From: Bifidobacterium pseudocatenulatum DSM 20438 = JCM 1200 = LMG 10505
Lineage (GTDB): Bacteria > Actinomycetota > Actinomycetes > Actinomycetales > Bifidobacteriaceae
Length of the DNA: 64,000 nucleotides
Reading direction: 5' to 3'
Assembly (NCBI RefSeq): GCF_001025215.1
Contig: NZ_AP012330.1
Location: forward strand, 868,001 to 932,000
The position numbers and the translations under genes were made by a program. Below the pieces are notes generated by a model that saw only the letters and a program-made list of their open reading frames with translations, was not told the DNA's origin and did no database searches. This document shows, piece by piece, positions 35,716 through 44,100 of the stretch. Every line of letters begins with the position of its first letter. Positions within the stretch are counted from its first letter, which is position 1.

Positions 35716-36603
35716 TTACGGCCATAGCTGCACGATCACCATGTAGATCGCCACCATATGGCATGCGTAACCGGCAACGGTGCCGCAGTGGAAAATCTCA
35801 TGGAAGCCGAACACCTTCGGCCATGGATCGGGCTTACGTAGCGCGTATACGATGGCTCCGGCGATATAGCAGGCTCCGCCTGCGGCCAACAGCACCACAA
35901 CCGCCGGACCGGCATATGGCGAAATCCAGAACAATCCCATGAATGCCACTCCGGAAACACCGAAAATAATATACACAATCACGTAAAGCCAGCGTGGGGC
36001 GCTGATCCAGATGACGTGAATGATGAGCGCCACGGTAGTGCAGATCCACATGCCCGCGATGATTGAATTGCGCCAGAACGGTTCGAGTGCAAAGGAGACC
36101 GGCGTATAAGTGCCTGCGATCAGCAGGAAGATATTCATATGGTCGATGCGTCGTAGCACATCCGTGACGCGAGGTGACCAATCGCCCAAATGGTAGCAGG
36201 CGGAATTGCCGAACAATACCAGCGAACACGTCATGAACACGGCGCAGGCCCACTTCAAACCGGTACCGTGTGCCAGGCAGATCAGCACGATGCCGGCCGC
36301 CAATGCCAGAGGAGTGGCCACGGCATGAATCCAGCCGCGCATCGCCGGCTTGGGGCGACCATGCACGTCAAGACGAATCTTACGTTCGATCTCCGTCGGA
36401 GTGATGCCTTCTATTTTCGCGGCACGAGCTTCGCCCTTGGCTATAGCCATTTTCGCCTTGCCGTCGGCCTTCTTGCGGATGTTCTCGGCCTTGTTGCGTG
36501 CCTTCACGCGAATAATATCGGCCTTGGCTTGAAGGGCCTGTTCGCGTGCCTCGGCGATGATCGCTCGTTTTTCCTCGATCTCTACGTCTGTGGGTTTCGC
36601 CAT
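35716..36603 (-). CDS. Hemolysin III (YqfA/TrhA) family membrane protein with charged N-terminal extension
   Basis: The 295-residue protein has a seven-helix hemolysin III/PAQR-like domain in its C-terminal two thirds. Signature residues of this CREST superfamily are SACYHLGDWSP (Ser and His) and the last-helix FHEIFHCG motif, which could bind zinc. Residues 1-85 are a long, highly charged Ala/Lys/Glu helical extension, unusual for the family. ATG 36603 has GGAGG seven bases upstream, so the longer reading to 36657 is leader. Palindromic repeats overlap its promoter. The activity is unknown; membrane-lipid metabolism is suggested for relatives. Confidence 0.88.
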   Translation of the reverse strand: MAKPTDVEIEEKRAIIAEAREQALQAKADIIRVKARNKAENIRKKADGKAKMAIAKGEARAAKIEGITPTEIERKIRLDVHGRPKPAMRGWIHAVATPLALAAGIVLICLAHGTGLKWACAVFMTCSLVLFGNSACYHLGDWSPRVTDVLRRIDHMNIFLLIAGTYTPVSFALEPFWRNSIIAGMWICTTVALIIHVIWISAPRWLYVIVYIIFGVSGVAFMGLFWISPYAGPAVVVLLAAGGACYIAGAIVYALRKPDPWPKVFGFHEIFHCGTVAGYACHMVAIYMVIVQLWP

Positions 36604-36622
36604 CTGTGTGCCTCCACTGTAA

Positions 36623-36668
36623 GTTACGGAACCGTAACCTACGTTACCGTAACTCATGGATATGTCAA
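36623..36668 (-). promoter_or_regulatory. Promoter with palindromic operator of the hemolysin III gene
   Basis: GTTACGG-AA-CCGTAAC (36623-36638) and GTTAC-C-GTAAC (36643-36653) are two adjacent inverted repeats made from the same half-site. On the minus strand a perfect -35 TTGACA (36668-36663) lies just upstream, and a poor -10 TAACGT (36646-36641, spacer 16) falls inside the second palindrome. This layout is typical of a TetR-like repressor site; no such regulator is in the window. Confidence 0.65.
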
Positions 36669-36735
36669 TATTGCTTTTCCTGCAATATGCGTCGTGTCGT
36701 GCAAAACCTCTGGTGTGATGCGTATGATGGAGCGC

Positions 36736-38223
36736 ATGGCTGATTTCTCACATATCTTGACGACCCGTCCCGATTTCGATGACGAAGATCGTGAATGGCT
36801 GCATCATCTGGTCGCCGACTGGCAGGTGATCGCCGACCTGAGTTTTGCTGATCTGCTGCTCATTCTGCAAAATGGCGAGGGCAAATACATTATTGCCGAA
36901 CAGTGTCGTCCATCCACGGTGATGAGCCTGAGGGCCGACGATGTGGTCGGCGACGTTGTCGAGGAGGAAATGAGCGCTGAATTGGATGCCGCGATGGCTT
37001 CCGAATCGGTGTTCCGTTCCACGGTGCTCCGCACTGTGGGCGAGTCCACGGTGTGCAATGTGTATGCGCCGGTGCGTCATAATGGCAAGACGCTGGGCTT
37101 GGTGGTACGTGAGACGAATATGGCCACCCGGGAGTCGAACGGACGTTACGAATCCGAAAGCATCAGCGCAGGTAAGCAGCTGTATGAGATGATTCCTCGC
37201 GGTCAGTTCCCATATCGTAATCCGATTATGAACCAGCGTCACAATGCGCGTGTGGCGGACGGCTTCATCGTGCTCACCGTCGAAGGTATCGTGCGATATG
37301 CTTCGCCGAATGCCATCAGCTGCTTCCGACGTTTGGGATCGGTCAGCACCATGCAGGGGGAGTATCTGAGCGAAATCGGCACCAAATTGCTGCGCGAGAA
37401 CGATCCCGTGCTGGAAACCTTGCCTCTGGTGCTCAGTGGCAAAGCCGCCGTCGATTCCGAACTCGATGCCAACAAGTCCGCGGTGTCCATGCGTTCGCTG
37501 CCGTTGATGGATGCCAATGGCCGCGTTGGCGCTGTTGTGCTATGTCGCGACGTGACTGAGCTTCGCCGTCGTGAAAAGGAACTGCAGACCAAGGATGCGA
37601 CGATTTCCGAAATCCACCATCGCGTCAAGAACAACCTTCAGGCGGTTTCCGCATTGCTGCGACTGCAGGCACGTAAGACCAAGTCCGAAGAGGTCAAGAA
37701 AGAGCTGAAAGAGGCGCAGCGTCGTGTACAAACCATCGCCATGGTCCATGAAGGCTTGAGCCAGACCGCCGATGAAATCGTCGATTACGACAAGGTCATT
37801 TCCAGCCTGTTGAAGATGGCGGTGGATTTGGCCACCATGCGTGACCAGCATATCGACATCGACTTCATCGGCAGATTCGGCATGATGCCGGCGCAGGATG
37901 CCACGCCGTTGTCATTGGTGCTGACCGAGCTGATCACCAATTCCGTGGAACATGGCTTCGAAGGTCGCAAAGAAGGTCATATCACGATTTCCGTGGGACG
38001 CGGCGGCAACAACCTCAATGTTGTGGTCGAAGACGATGGCACGGGCTTGGCCAATGAGGAGCATGATGGTATGGCACGTTCCTCCGGATCCGGTTTGGGA
38101 ACGCAGATCATCAGCACGTTCGTCAACAACGATTTCGGAGGCACGGTCCGTTGGGAGCCCCGTCGTGGCGGTGGCACCCGAGTAGTGCTCGATATGAAGC
38201 TGCGTGCGGCGCAGGAACGATAG
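36736..38223 (+). CDS. pdtaS: PdtaS-type sensor histidine kinase (HisKA_2 family)
   Basis: The 495-residue soluble kinase closely follows mycobacterial PdtaS. It has an N-terminal GAF-like domain (VADWQVIADLSFADL, residues about 15-150), a PAS domain (about 175-275), HisKA_2 with EIHHRVKNNLQ (His295 probable phosphosite) and an HATPase domain (about 385-490: TELITNSVEHGF, DDGTGL). In mycobacteria it phosphorylates PdtaR, an ANTAR-domain antiterminator; no partner is in this window. I chose ATG 36736 from the PdtaS N-terminus; ATGs at 36718-36727 are possible. The longer frame from 36190 runs through the hemolysin gene and is rejected. Confidence 0.9.
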   Translation: MADFSHILTTRPDFDDEDREWLHHLVADWQVIADLSFADLLLILQNGEGKYIIAEQCRPSTVMSLRADDVVGDVVEEEMSAELDAAMASESVFRSTVLRTVGESTVCNVYAPVRHNGKTLGLVVRETNMATRESNGRYESESISAGKQLYEMIPRGQFPYRNPIMNQRHNARVADGFIVLTVEGIVRYASPNAISCFRRLGSVSTMQGEYLSEIGTKLLRENDPVLETLPLVLSGKAAVDSELDANKSAVSMRSLPLMDANGRVGAVVLCRDVTELRRREKELQTKDATISEIHHRVKNNLQAVSALLRLQARKTKSEEVKKELKEAQRRVQTIAMVHEGLSQTADEIVDYDKVISSLLKMAVDLATMRDQHIDIDFIGRFGMMPAQDATPLSLVLTELITNSVEHGFEGRKEGHITISVGRGGNNLNVVVEDDGTGLANEEHDGMARSSGSGLGTQIISTFVNNDFGGTVRWEPRRGGGTRVVLDMKLRAAQER

Positions 38224-38233
38224 GAAAGATACG

Positions 38234-38273
38234 AAAATGTCCGGTTGACCAGGGGAAGTCAACCGGACATTTT
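38234..38273. terminator. Bidirectional terminator between pdtaS and whiB1
   Basis: A perfect 16-base stem (38234-38249 with 38258-38273) has an 8-base loop and begins AAAA and ends TTTT, so it suits both converging genes. Confidence 0.9.
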
Positions 38274-38325
38274 CGTTGTAAGTCGCTATTCGCAGAGCGT
38301 ATGCAATGATGGATCTTTGAAAATT

Positions 38326-38604
38326 TCAGATCTGCATCTGCATGGCTTGGGAGCGGCGGGCACGCATGGCACGGCGCTTGAGCGCACGACGTTCGTCTTC
38401 GCTCAAACCGCCCCAAACACCGTAATCCTGATTGGTGTCAAGCGCGCACTTCAGGCACGCGTCAATCACCTTGCAGGTGCGGCAGACGGCCTTGGCCTCT
38501 TCGATCTGCTGATAGGCGGCGCCTGTATTGCCGACCGGGAAAAACAGCTCCGGATCCTTGTCGCGGCATGCGGCCTTGGCGCGCCAGTCAAAAGCACTGC
38601 TCAT
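38326..38604 (-). CDS. whiB1: WhiB1-type iron-sulfur transcriptional regulator
   Basis: The 92-residue protein is a Wbl regulator with a 4Fe-4S cluster held by Cys13, Cys41, Cys44 and Cys50 (C-x2-C-x5-C), followed by GVWGG and the basic RRALKRRAMRARR tail that contacts DNA. Its sequence (DWRAKAACRDKDPELFFPVGN) is WhiB1-like, and its place beside pdtaS repeats the mycobacterial order. ATG 38604 has AGGAAGG seven bases upstream, so the frame to 38703 is leader. WhiB1 binds the primary sigma factor and senses nitric oxide in mycobacteria. Confidence 0.93.
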   Translation of the reverse strand: MSSAFDWRAKAACRDKDPELFFPVGNTGAAYQQIEEAKAVCRTCKVIDACLKCALDTNQDYGVWGGLSEDERRALKRRAMRARRSQAMQMQI

Positions 38605-38650
38605 ATAATCGCCTTCCTCTTGCCATGTACGGCATGTAAGTCCGTTACTC

Positions 38651-38679
38651 AGATAACCACGAATCGCGCGACTTTTCAA
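38651..38679 (-). promoter_or_regulatory. Promoter of whiB1
   Basis: On the minus strand TTGAAA (38679-38674) and TTATCT (38656-38651) are separated by 17 bases, about 47 bases before the start codon. Confidence 0.5.
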
Positions 38680-38709
38680 GAGTCTTCGCGAAAAGAATCC
38701 CACGAATCG

Positions 38710-40485
38710 TTAAAAACCTTGGAATTCCACGCACTGAATAGGGCATGCTTTGGCCTGTTGCATGAGCACGCCACGACCTGGGAGGGTATAGTCGTCGGCT
38801 GCGAACCCGTCCAGAATTGCGCCGGGAATGCCGAGCATCAGATCGTTGGAACGTTCTCCGCAGGGGAACGCCACACGAGTCGGACATCGGTCCAGCAGTG
38901 CGGAAATAGGTTTTTCCACCGCGGCAATCACTGTGATATTGGGATTGACCAACGCCTCACGCAATTCGTTCGCTTCAGGCGCAGAGGAAAAGGGATTAAG
39001 CGCTTCGTCCGCATCATCCACAATCCAGATGGTTCGCTTATGCGACGGTAAGGGTTTGCCGTCATCCGTCACCATGCCATGTTCGGTTTTGCGTGTGAAA
39101 CGAATATTGGCGCAACCCGTGTCATATAGCCAGCGTGCGCAATGCAACAGTAGATTGGTTTTGCCGCTGCCGTAGGCACCGATGATGGCGATATTCTGTT
39201 GGCTCACGTCAAGAATGGCGGTATACACCAATACGCCATCGTCGGCAAGCGCAAAGGGAACGTTATGCCATGACTGGTTTGATGGGATGGAAAGATCGGA
39301 TTGCGTTGCATGTTGCGTGAGAGGCTCGGAAAACAGGAGATCGGGGCGTTTGCAGGCGTGGAATCGTGCGGCCGTTCCAATATTACGGACAAGTCGGTTG
39401 ACATCGCGGACCGCGCTGCATAGGAAAGGTGTGGTGTGTTGTCCGTCATTGCAATAGGCTGCACCGGGAATGCTGGGAGGAATCAGCGCTGCGTCACGTA
39501 TGCCGATCAATTCGTTCGACTGCATTTGGTCTGTAACCCGTAAGCATATGCTCAGCGAGATATTGGCTTTCATGTCGGCATGGACTTGGCCCATGGGATA
39601 TTGCGTGCAGACGATCAGATGCATGCCAAGGGAACGGCCAAGTGACGCAAGACGATTCAGCCGTTGCATATAGTCGGGCAGACGGTCTCGAAGCGCATGG
39701 AATTCATCGATGACCACAACCAGTCGTGCCGGAGGCCGGACCAATTGGTCGAATCTGGAAACACGTTCGGCGCTGACCAGAGCCTCACGACGCACCAATT
39801 CCTGTTCAATGGCATTCAACGCGCGAATCGCGTGGAACAAATCAAGATCGCAGACATTGCCAACGGTGTGGGGAAGATGTTCCAAAGCGTTGAATGTCGA
39901 TCCTCCTTTGAAATCCAAAAACACAAAATGCAGATCATCAGGGCTGTATTGCATGGCGAGCGACAAGCACCAACTGATGAGCAATTCCGATTTTCCCGAA
40001 CCCGTGGTGCCTGCTACCATGGCATGCGGTCCTGATCGTTGCAGATCCGTGCGAAACAAGCCATGCTCCGTGACTCCTATAGGGCAGGATGATGTGGAGG
40101 AAAGCCATGTTCGTGTGATGGTGCGCCAAGGCAGCGCGTCCTCGTCCAGAGCGTAGAATCGCTCGAAACACATATGGGGCATTGCGGCGAACGGCGAATG
40201 GCTGTTTTGCCTTGCGGTCTCCACCACCTTTGCATAGGTGGTGGAGACCGGTTCGTCATGCTGCTGCTTCTGATTGGAACGCAACGCCATGGATGCCAGA
40301 GACAACGCGCTGCTGATGAGTCCAGGAGCAAGCATGGCCACATATAGCCATTGCCGTTGCGCGCTCATTATGACAAGCATGACGAGCTGTGCCAGCACAG
40401 GTGCGGACCAACTGATGAGCATCAGCCGGTCTTCATTGAATCCATCGGTATGCTTGCGTTTGTTCTTGCCCTTCATACCCGCCAT
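38710..40485 (-). CDS. FtsK/SpoIIIE (EccC-like) membrane ATPase
   Basis: The 591-residue protein has two N-terminal membrane helices (about 22-65) and two P-loop ATPase modules: AGTTGSGKSELL (P-loop 159-166) with Walker B VVVIDEF (260-261), and GAYGSGKTNLL (436-443) with a later VDDADEAL. Tandem modules resemble EccC of type VII secretion rather than the DNA translocase FtsK, which has one motor and a gamma domain. No EsxA, EccB/D/E or mycosin gene is nearby. The start is uncertain; I use ATG 40485, with 40476 possible. A hairpin separates it from the LCP gene. Confidence 0.8.
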   Translation of the reverse strand: MAGMKGKNKRKHTDGFNEDRLMLISWSAPVLAQLVMLVIMSAQRQWLYVAMLAPGLISSALSLASMALRSNQKQQHDEPVSTTYAKVVETARQNSHSPFAAMPHMCFERFYALDEDALPWRTITRTWLSSTSSCPIGVTEHGLFRTDLQRSGPHAMVAGTTGSGKSELLISWCLSLAMQYSPDDLHFVFLDFKGGSTFNALEHLPHTVGNVCDLDLFHAIRALNAIEQELVRREALVSAERVSRFDQLVRPPARLVVVIDEFHALRDRLPDYMQRLNRLASLGRSLGMHLIVCTQYPMGQVHADMKANISLSICLRVTDQMQSNELIGIRDAALIPPSIPGAAYCNDGQHTTPFLCSAVRDVNRLVRNIGTAARFHACKRPDLLFSEPLTQHATQSDLSIPSNQSWHNVPFALADDGVLVYTAILDVSQQNIAIIGAYGSGKTNLLLHCARWLYDTGCANIRFTRKTEHGMVTDDGKPLPSHKRTIWIVDDADEALNPFSSAPEANELREALVNPNITVIAAVEKPISALLDRCPTRVAFPCGERSNDLMLGIPGAILDGFAADDYTLPGRGVLMQQAKACPIQCVEFQGF

Positions 40486-40530
40486 AGTGGGCAATGCGGA
40501 TGAGCGGGTGCAAGCTGAAACCAGGGTTGT

Positions 40531-40563
40531 GGTCGGAGGATGAGTTATCCACATCCTCCGACC
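40531..40563 (-). terminator. Hairpin between the first LCP gene and the EccC-like gene
   Basis: GGTCGGAGGATG (40531-40542) pairs perfectly with CATCCTCCGACC (40552-40563) around a 9-base loop. There is no T-run, so it may be a weak terminator, an mRNA-processing site or a translational element. Confidence 0.45.
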
Positions 40564-40569
40564 GGAATA

Positions 40570-42000
40570 TCAGCCCTGCTGTTCGGCAAGCGTGCCTACA
40601 GTGCCAGCCCGATGGGTCCCCTTAGCCAATTCGGAGAACAATTCGAGGTTCTTCTCCTCATCCAACAGCACGCTTGAGCCGACACCATCAACGTAGTAGT
40701 CGGGATCGGTCCAATAAACGCTTCCCGAAATGCCTTGATCCCCAGAAGCGCTTTTGAACGCCAAAGCCATGCGCATCAGCGATGAGGTCGAAGCTTTCTC
40801 ATCCACGGTCACGGAGCTTAACGCCGCTTCCGCGACTTTTTTGACCTTGCCGAAGTTCAGAAGCGTATCCTTGGATGCGCCCTTTTTCACTATGGCGTTG
40901 ATGACCTGGCGCTGACGGGCCGCACGCCCGAAATCGCCTTGCGCGTCGGCGTAACGCATACGAGAGAACGCAAGCGCGGTGGTGCCGTCGGCGGTATGGC
41001 AGCCGGCAGTCCAGTTCAACTGGGAGTACGGATCGCTTACATCCTGGTCGTAGCATAATTCGACGCCTCCTAAAGCGTCGACCACTTTGACCAGGCCGCC
41101 GAACTGCACCATTGCCACGTGGTTGATTTTTTGCCCGGTGATGTCTTCGACTTCGTTAACCAGTTGTTTGCCGTTGTACAGTTGGGCGACGGCGTTGATT
41201 TTCATGTAACTCTGGTCGATTTCCACCAAGGAATCACGCGGAATGGAAATCAGTGAGGAAGGTCCGGATTTCGGTTTGGTGAGTACCAGAATGGTGTCTG
41301 TTCTGAAACCGGTCACGTCGCCAGCGTCACCAACGGTGCCTTCGCGTTCGTCGGAACCGAGGATCAGCCAGCTTTCGCCAGCGGTATCGGCTTTGTTCGT
41401 CAACCAAGACTGTTTGTTGAGCTGTCCATCCACCCAATTCCATGCGGAGAATATCGACAGTCCCAAGGCGAGAATCACAGCAAGGAAAAACGCGAGAATG
41501 ACCCGCCCCATATGTCGTTTTCTGTGGGGGAGCACGGCTTTCGCAGTGGATTGGAATCCTGTTGTGCTATTGCCGGACAAAGGTTGTCTGGGCGTGTTCT
41601 GTCGCGTTGTTCGTGGCATGCCAGTGGGTATGGAGGAGGATCCTCGTACCTGCTGAGACGCACGGTGATTGTTCGGAGCTGAAGCAGGAGCAAACGATGC
41701 AGGAGACGATGATGCCGACTTACGTGGTCTGCTGGTGGAGTTTGCGGCAGGACGGAAACTCTGTGGAACGCTGGAACCGGATGGAGTTACGGATGATGGT
41801 TGCGCTGTACGCCTGCTGGCGTGCGGGGCACTTGAGCGCGCTGGCTGTGCGGCAGGCGAAAAACTTGGAATTGACGGAGAGCCGGATTGAGAAGGAATTG
41901 TGGATTTGTGAGGCTGTGATTCCGTCTTCTTCCGTCCTGCGGACGGGATGAAGCTCGGTGGTGCGGGCATGGGGTCCTTGCCGCCGTTCTCTTCACTCAT
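40570..42000 (-). CDS. LytR-CpsA-Psr (LCP) family cell-wall polymer ligase
   Basis: LCP proteins transfer lipid-linked glycopolymers to peptidoglycan outside the membrane. The 476-residue protein has a long Ser/Pro-rich cytoplasmic N-terminus (about 150 residues), one membrane helix (RVILAFFLAVILALGLSIF) and an LCP domain. Pyrophosphate-binding arginines appear in ISIPRDSLVEI and RMRYADAQGDFGRAARQRQV. ATG 42000 is preceded by GGAGG at 8 bases; the longer reading to 42168 overlaps the second LCP gene. It is one of two adjacent LCP genes. The polymer is unknown. Confidence 0.92.
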   Translation of the reverse strand: MSEENGGKDPMPAPPSFIPSAGRKKTESQPHKSTIPSQSGSPSIPSFSPAAQPARSSAPHASRRTAQPSSVTPSGSSVPQSFRPAANSTSRPRKSASSSPASFAPASAPNNHRASQQVRGSSSIPTGMPRTTRQNTPRQPLSGNSTTGFQSTAKAVLPHRKRHMGRVILAFFLAVILALGLSIFSAWNWVDGQLNKQSWLTNKADTAGESWLILGSDEREGTVGDAGDVTGFRTDTILVLTKPKSGPSSLISIPRDSLVEIDQSYMKINAVAQLYNGKQLVNEVEDITGQKINHVAMVQFGGLVKVVDALGGVELCYDQDVSDPYSQLNWTAGCHTADGTTALAFSRMRYADAQGDFGRAARQRQVINAIVKKGASKDTLLNFGKVKKVAEAALSSVTVDEKASTSSLMRMALAFKSASGDQGISGSVYWTDPDYYVDGVGSSVLLDEEKNLELFSELAKGTHRAGTVGTLAEQQG

Positions 42001-42012
42001 ACAAATATCCTC

Positions 42013-42060
42013 CAAAAAGAAATCCGTTCCTACACCATTTACACCGTGCAGGAACGGATT
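42013..42060 (-). terminator. Terminator after the second LCP gene
   Basis: AATCCGTTCCT (42021-42031) pairs with AGGAACGGATT (42050-42060). The minus strand continues with a T-rich tract (42019-42014) that directly touches the ribosome binding site of the next LCP gene, so read-through would be attenuated. Confidence 0.7.
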
Positions 42061-42073
42061 CGGTGAAAGCGGT

Positions 42074-43504
42074 CTAGTTCTTTGCGGGAACGGCACAAAC
42101 CGTCGCGTTGAGGTAACGGTCGGCAAGCCCGATGTACTGCCCGGTAAGAGCGTCATGAATGGAACCATCTTCAGGGTCGACCGTGCCGCCGGTGTTCGGA
42201 TCGATCAGCGTGCCATCGGCCTGCGTGATCAGACCAGTGACCGGATCGGGTGTTGGCGCGGCTTCCTGGGAACCCGTGTTGTCAGTGCCCGTATTATCCG
42301 TATTGTCAGTGCCATCCGTCGAATTATCGGAAGAACCGTCGGAATTGCCTGCGGTATTGGCATCCGTGTTCGCGTCGGATTCGTCGGAACCATAAATCGG
42401 CTTGTCCGCGCGCATCTTCTCCCATAGCGTCTCCGCCTCATCGGTCCAGACCGAACGATTCGGGTCCGACGGCGCGGATACTACCGGAACGGTCTGCGAA
42501 TACAGGCTGGACAGATTGAAATCCTTGAGGCTCATGGCAAGACCTGCAAGCGCTGCGGTATCGGCCATGCCTTGCGAGATATAGAGTGATTGCAAGGCTG
42601 ATTTCGCTAGCTGGTAGAGCTGTGCGGTGTCAGTAAAGAGGTTCTTGCTGAGCGCTTCGTTCATCAACTGTTTGATGAGGTATTGCTGTCTGGTTGTTCG
42701 TGATGTGTCGGATCCGTCTCCCAGACCATGGCGGGTTCGTGCGTACTGCGTTGCCTGGTGTCCGTCCAGATGGTGCAGGCCCTTGGTGAGTTGCAGGCTG
42801 GTGTAGGGGTCGTCGACGTCCTGTGGGATGCACAGGTCGACTCCGCCTACGGCATTGATCATTTTGACCAGTCCTGCGAAATCCACGACGATGAAGTTTT
42901 GAATGTTCAGTCCGGTGAGGCTGTTCACTGCATTCAGGGTGCAGCTTGCGGCTGAAGCGAGATCGCCGCCGGTCTGGTATGCGTTCGCGAAAATCGAGTT
43001 GAACATCACATTGTATTGCGCGGGAATCGTGCCGTTGGTCGTTTCGCACTGCGGTATGTCCACTAGGGAGTCGCGCGGAATGGAAACGAGATTGATTTTG
43101 GTGCGGTCCGCGGAAATCTGCGCCACCATTGTGGTGTCGGCCTGATGGTTGCCTACCACGTCGTCGAAGTTGCCTCCGACGGACTGGTTCTCTTCGCCAT
43201 CGCGGGAATCCTGCCCGATAAGTACGAATTCGATGGGTTTGCCGGAGTTGGGATCGATGATCGAGGTGTTGGCGTCAAGTGAGCCTTGTCCGATGATTTC
43301 GACCGAATGGTCTTTGATGATGCCATTCACATCCAGCCATGTTGCGGCCGCTGCGGTTCCCGAGAACACCAGCATCGCCGCGATGACCGAAGCGACTATC
43401 GTCCTCGCACGATGCTGCACTCGATAGCCAAGGCTGTGACGCGGCTTTGCGTCTCGCAGTCCATTGACGTTAGGAAGCTTATCGCCGGCTGGTGATGTGG
43501 TCAC
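42074..43504 (-). CDS. LytR-CpsA-Psr (LCP) family protein with low-complexity tail
   Basis: The 476-residue protein has a short cytoplasmic N-terminus, one membrane helix (about 37-60), an LCP domain (VSIPRDSLVDIP; RTRHGLGDGSDTSRTTRQQ) and a C-terminal Asp/Asn/Thr/Gly-rich stretch (about 375-410) before a last Pro/Thr segment. I chose GTG 43504 because AGGAAGG lies 7 bases upstream; ATG 43528 would add eight residues. It leads the minus-strand LCP-LCP-EccC-like group and is divergent from whiB2. Confidence 0.9.
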   Translation of the reverse strand: MTTSPAGDKLPNVNGLRDAKPRHSLGYRVQHRARTIVASVIAAMLVFSGTAAAATWLDVNGIIKDHSVEIIGQGSLDANTSIIDPNSGKPIEFVLIGQDSRDGEENQSVGGNFDDVVGNHQADTTMVAQISADRTKINLVSIPRDSLVDIPQCETTNGTIPAQYNVMFNSIFANAYQTGGDLASAASCTLNAVNSLTGLNIQNFIVVDFAGLVKMINAVGGVDLCIPQDVDDPYTSLQLTKGLHHLDGHQATQYARTRHGLGDGSDTSRTTRQQYLIKQLMNEALSKNLFTDTAQLYQLAKSALQSLYISQGMADTAALAGLAMSLKDFNLSSLYSQTVPVVSAPSDPNRSVWTDEAETLWEKMRADKPIYGSDESDANTDANTAGNSDGSSDNSTDGTDNTDNTGTDNTGSQEAAPTPDPVTGLITQADGTLIDPNTGGTVDPEDGSIHDALTGQYIGLADRYLNATVCAVPAKN

Positions 43505-43694
43505 GGTATCGCCTTCCTGTTTATACAAAAGATCACGCCATATCTCAACGCGTTCTAGAACATACCACTACTCTGTCATGGGATTATAGAGATGTTCCCC
43601 GATTTTCACGGATTCTGCTTCAGGCCCCCGTCGTTCTTGGAGGTACCATGTACCATATTTTTCTCGAATTATAGTGATTGACACGGCGGAAAAC

Positions 43695-43723
43695 TTGACA
43701 AAAAGAAATTGCATGTGTGTAAT
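43695..43723 (+). promoter_or_regulatory. Promoter of whiB2
   Basis: A perfect TTGACA (43695-43700) and TGTAAT (43718-43723) are 17 bases apart, about 45 bases before the start. A second TTGACA lies at about 43678-43683. Confidence 0.7.
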
Positions 43724-43767
43724 TTAACACGACTAAAAGTGCGCATACGTATAGCAGGGGAGGACGC

Positions 43768-44067
43768 ATGTGGGGCGTGATCGACGAGTCCTCCGATAAT
43801 CCGCTTGCGGAACTGTGGGGTCTGTTCAAAAGCGATGATGATGTTTCCTGGCAGCATAGGGCTTTATGTTCTCAGACTGATCCGGAAGCGTTCTTTCCTG
43901 AAAAGGGCGGATCAACCAGGGATGCCAAGCGAGTGTGCGCCCAGTGCGAGGTTCGTGAGCAATGCCTGAAATGGGCCATCGAGCATGATGAGCGTTTCGG
44001 CATTTGGGGTGGCATGAGCGAACGTGAGCGCCGTCGGTATAAGAAGGAACACAAGGAACGGGCATAA
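43768..44067 (+). CDS. whiB2: WhiB2-type iron-sulfur transcriptional regulator
   Basis: The 99-residue Wbl protein has cluster ligands Cys34, Cys57, Cys60 and Cys66, the GIWGG turn and a basic SERERRRYKKEHKERA tail. The core CSQTDPEAFFPEKGGSTR is the WhiB2/WhmD signature; WhmD is essential for septation in mycobacteria. GGGGAGG lies 4 bases before the ATG and a strong promoter precedes it. It heads a same-strand group with a large glycosyltransferase and a DUF5719 protein. Confidence 0.94.
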   Translation: MWGVIDESSDNPLAELWGLFKSDDDVSWQHRALCSQTDPEAFFPEKGGSTRDAKRVCAQCEVREQCLKWAIEHDERFGIWGGMSERERRRYKKEHKERA

Positions 44068-44100
44068 CGCACGGCACACCCTGTGCGTACACTTGAAATT

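Noticed and set aside
36190..36735. N-terminal extension of pdtaS into the hemolysin III gene
   Set aside because: It crosses the hemolysin promoter and gene on the other strand, and PdtaS homologues begin near 36736.
41475..41951. Plus-strand frames across the first LCP gene's Pro/Ser-rich N-terminus
   Set aside because: The region is low-complexity and the minus-strand LCP frame has a good start site; no independent gene signal.
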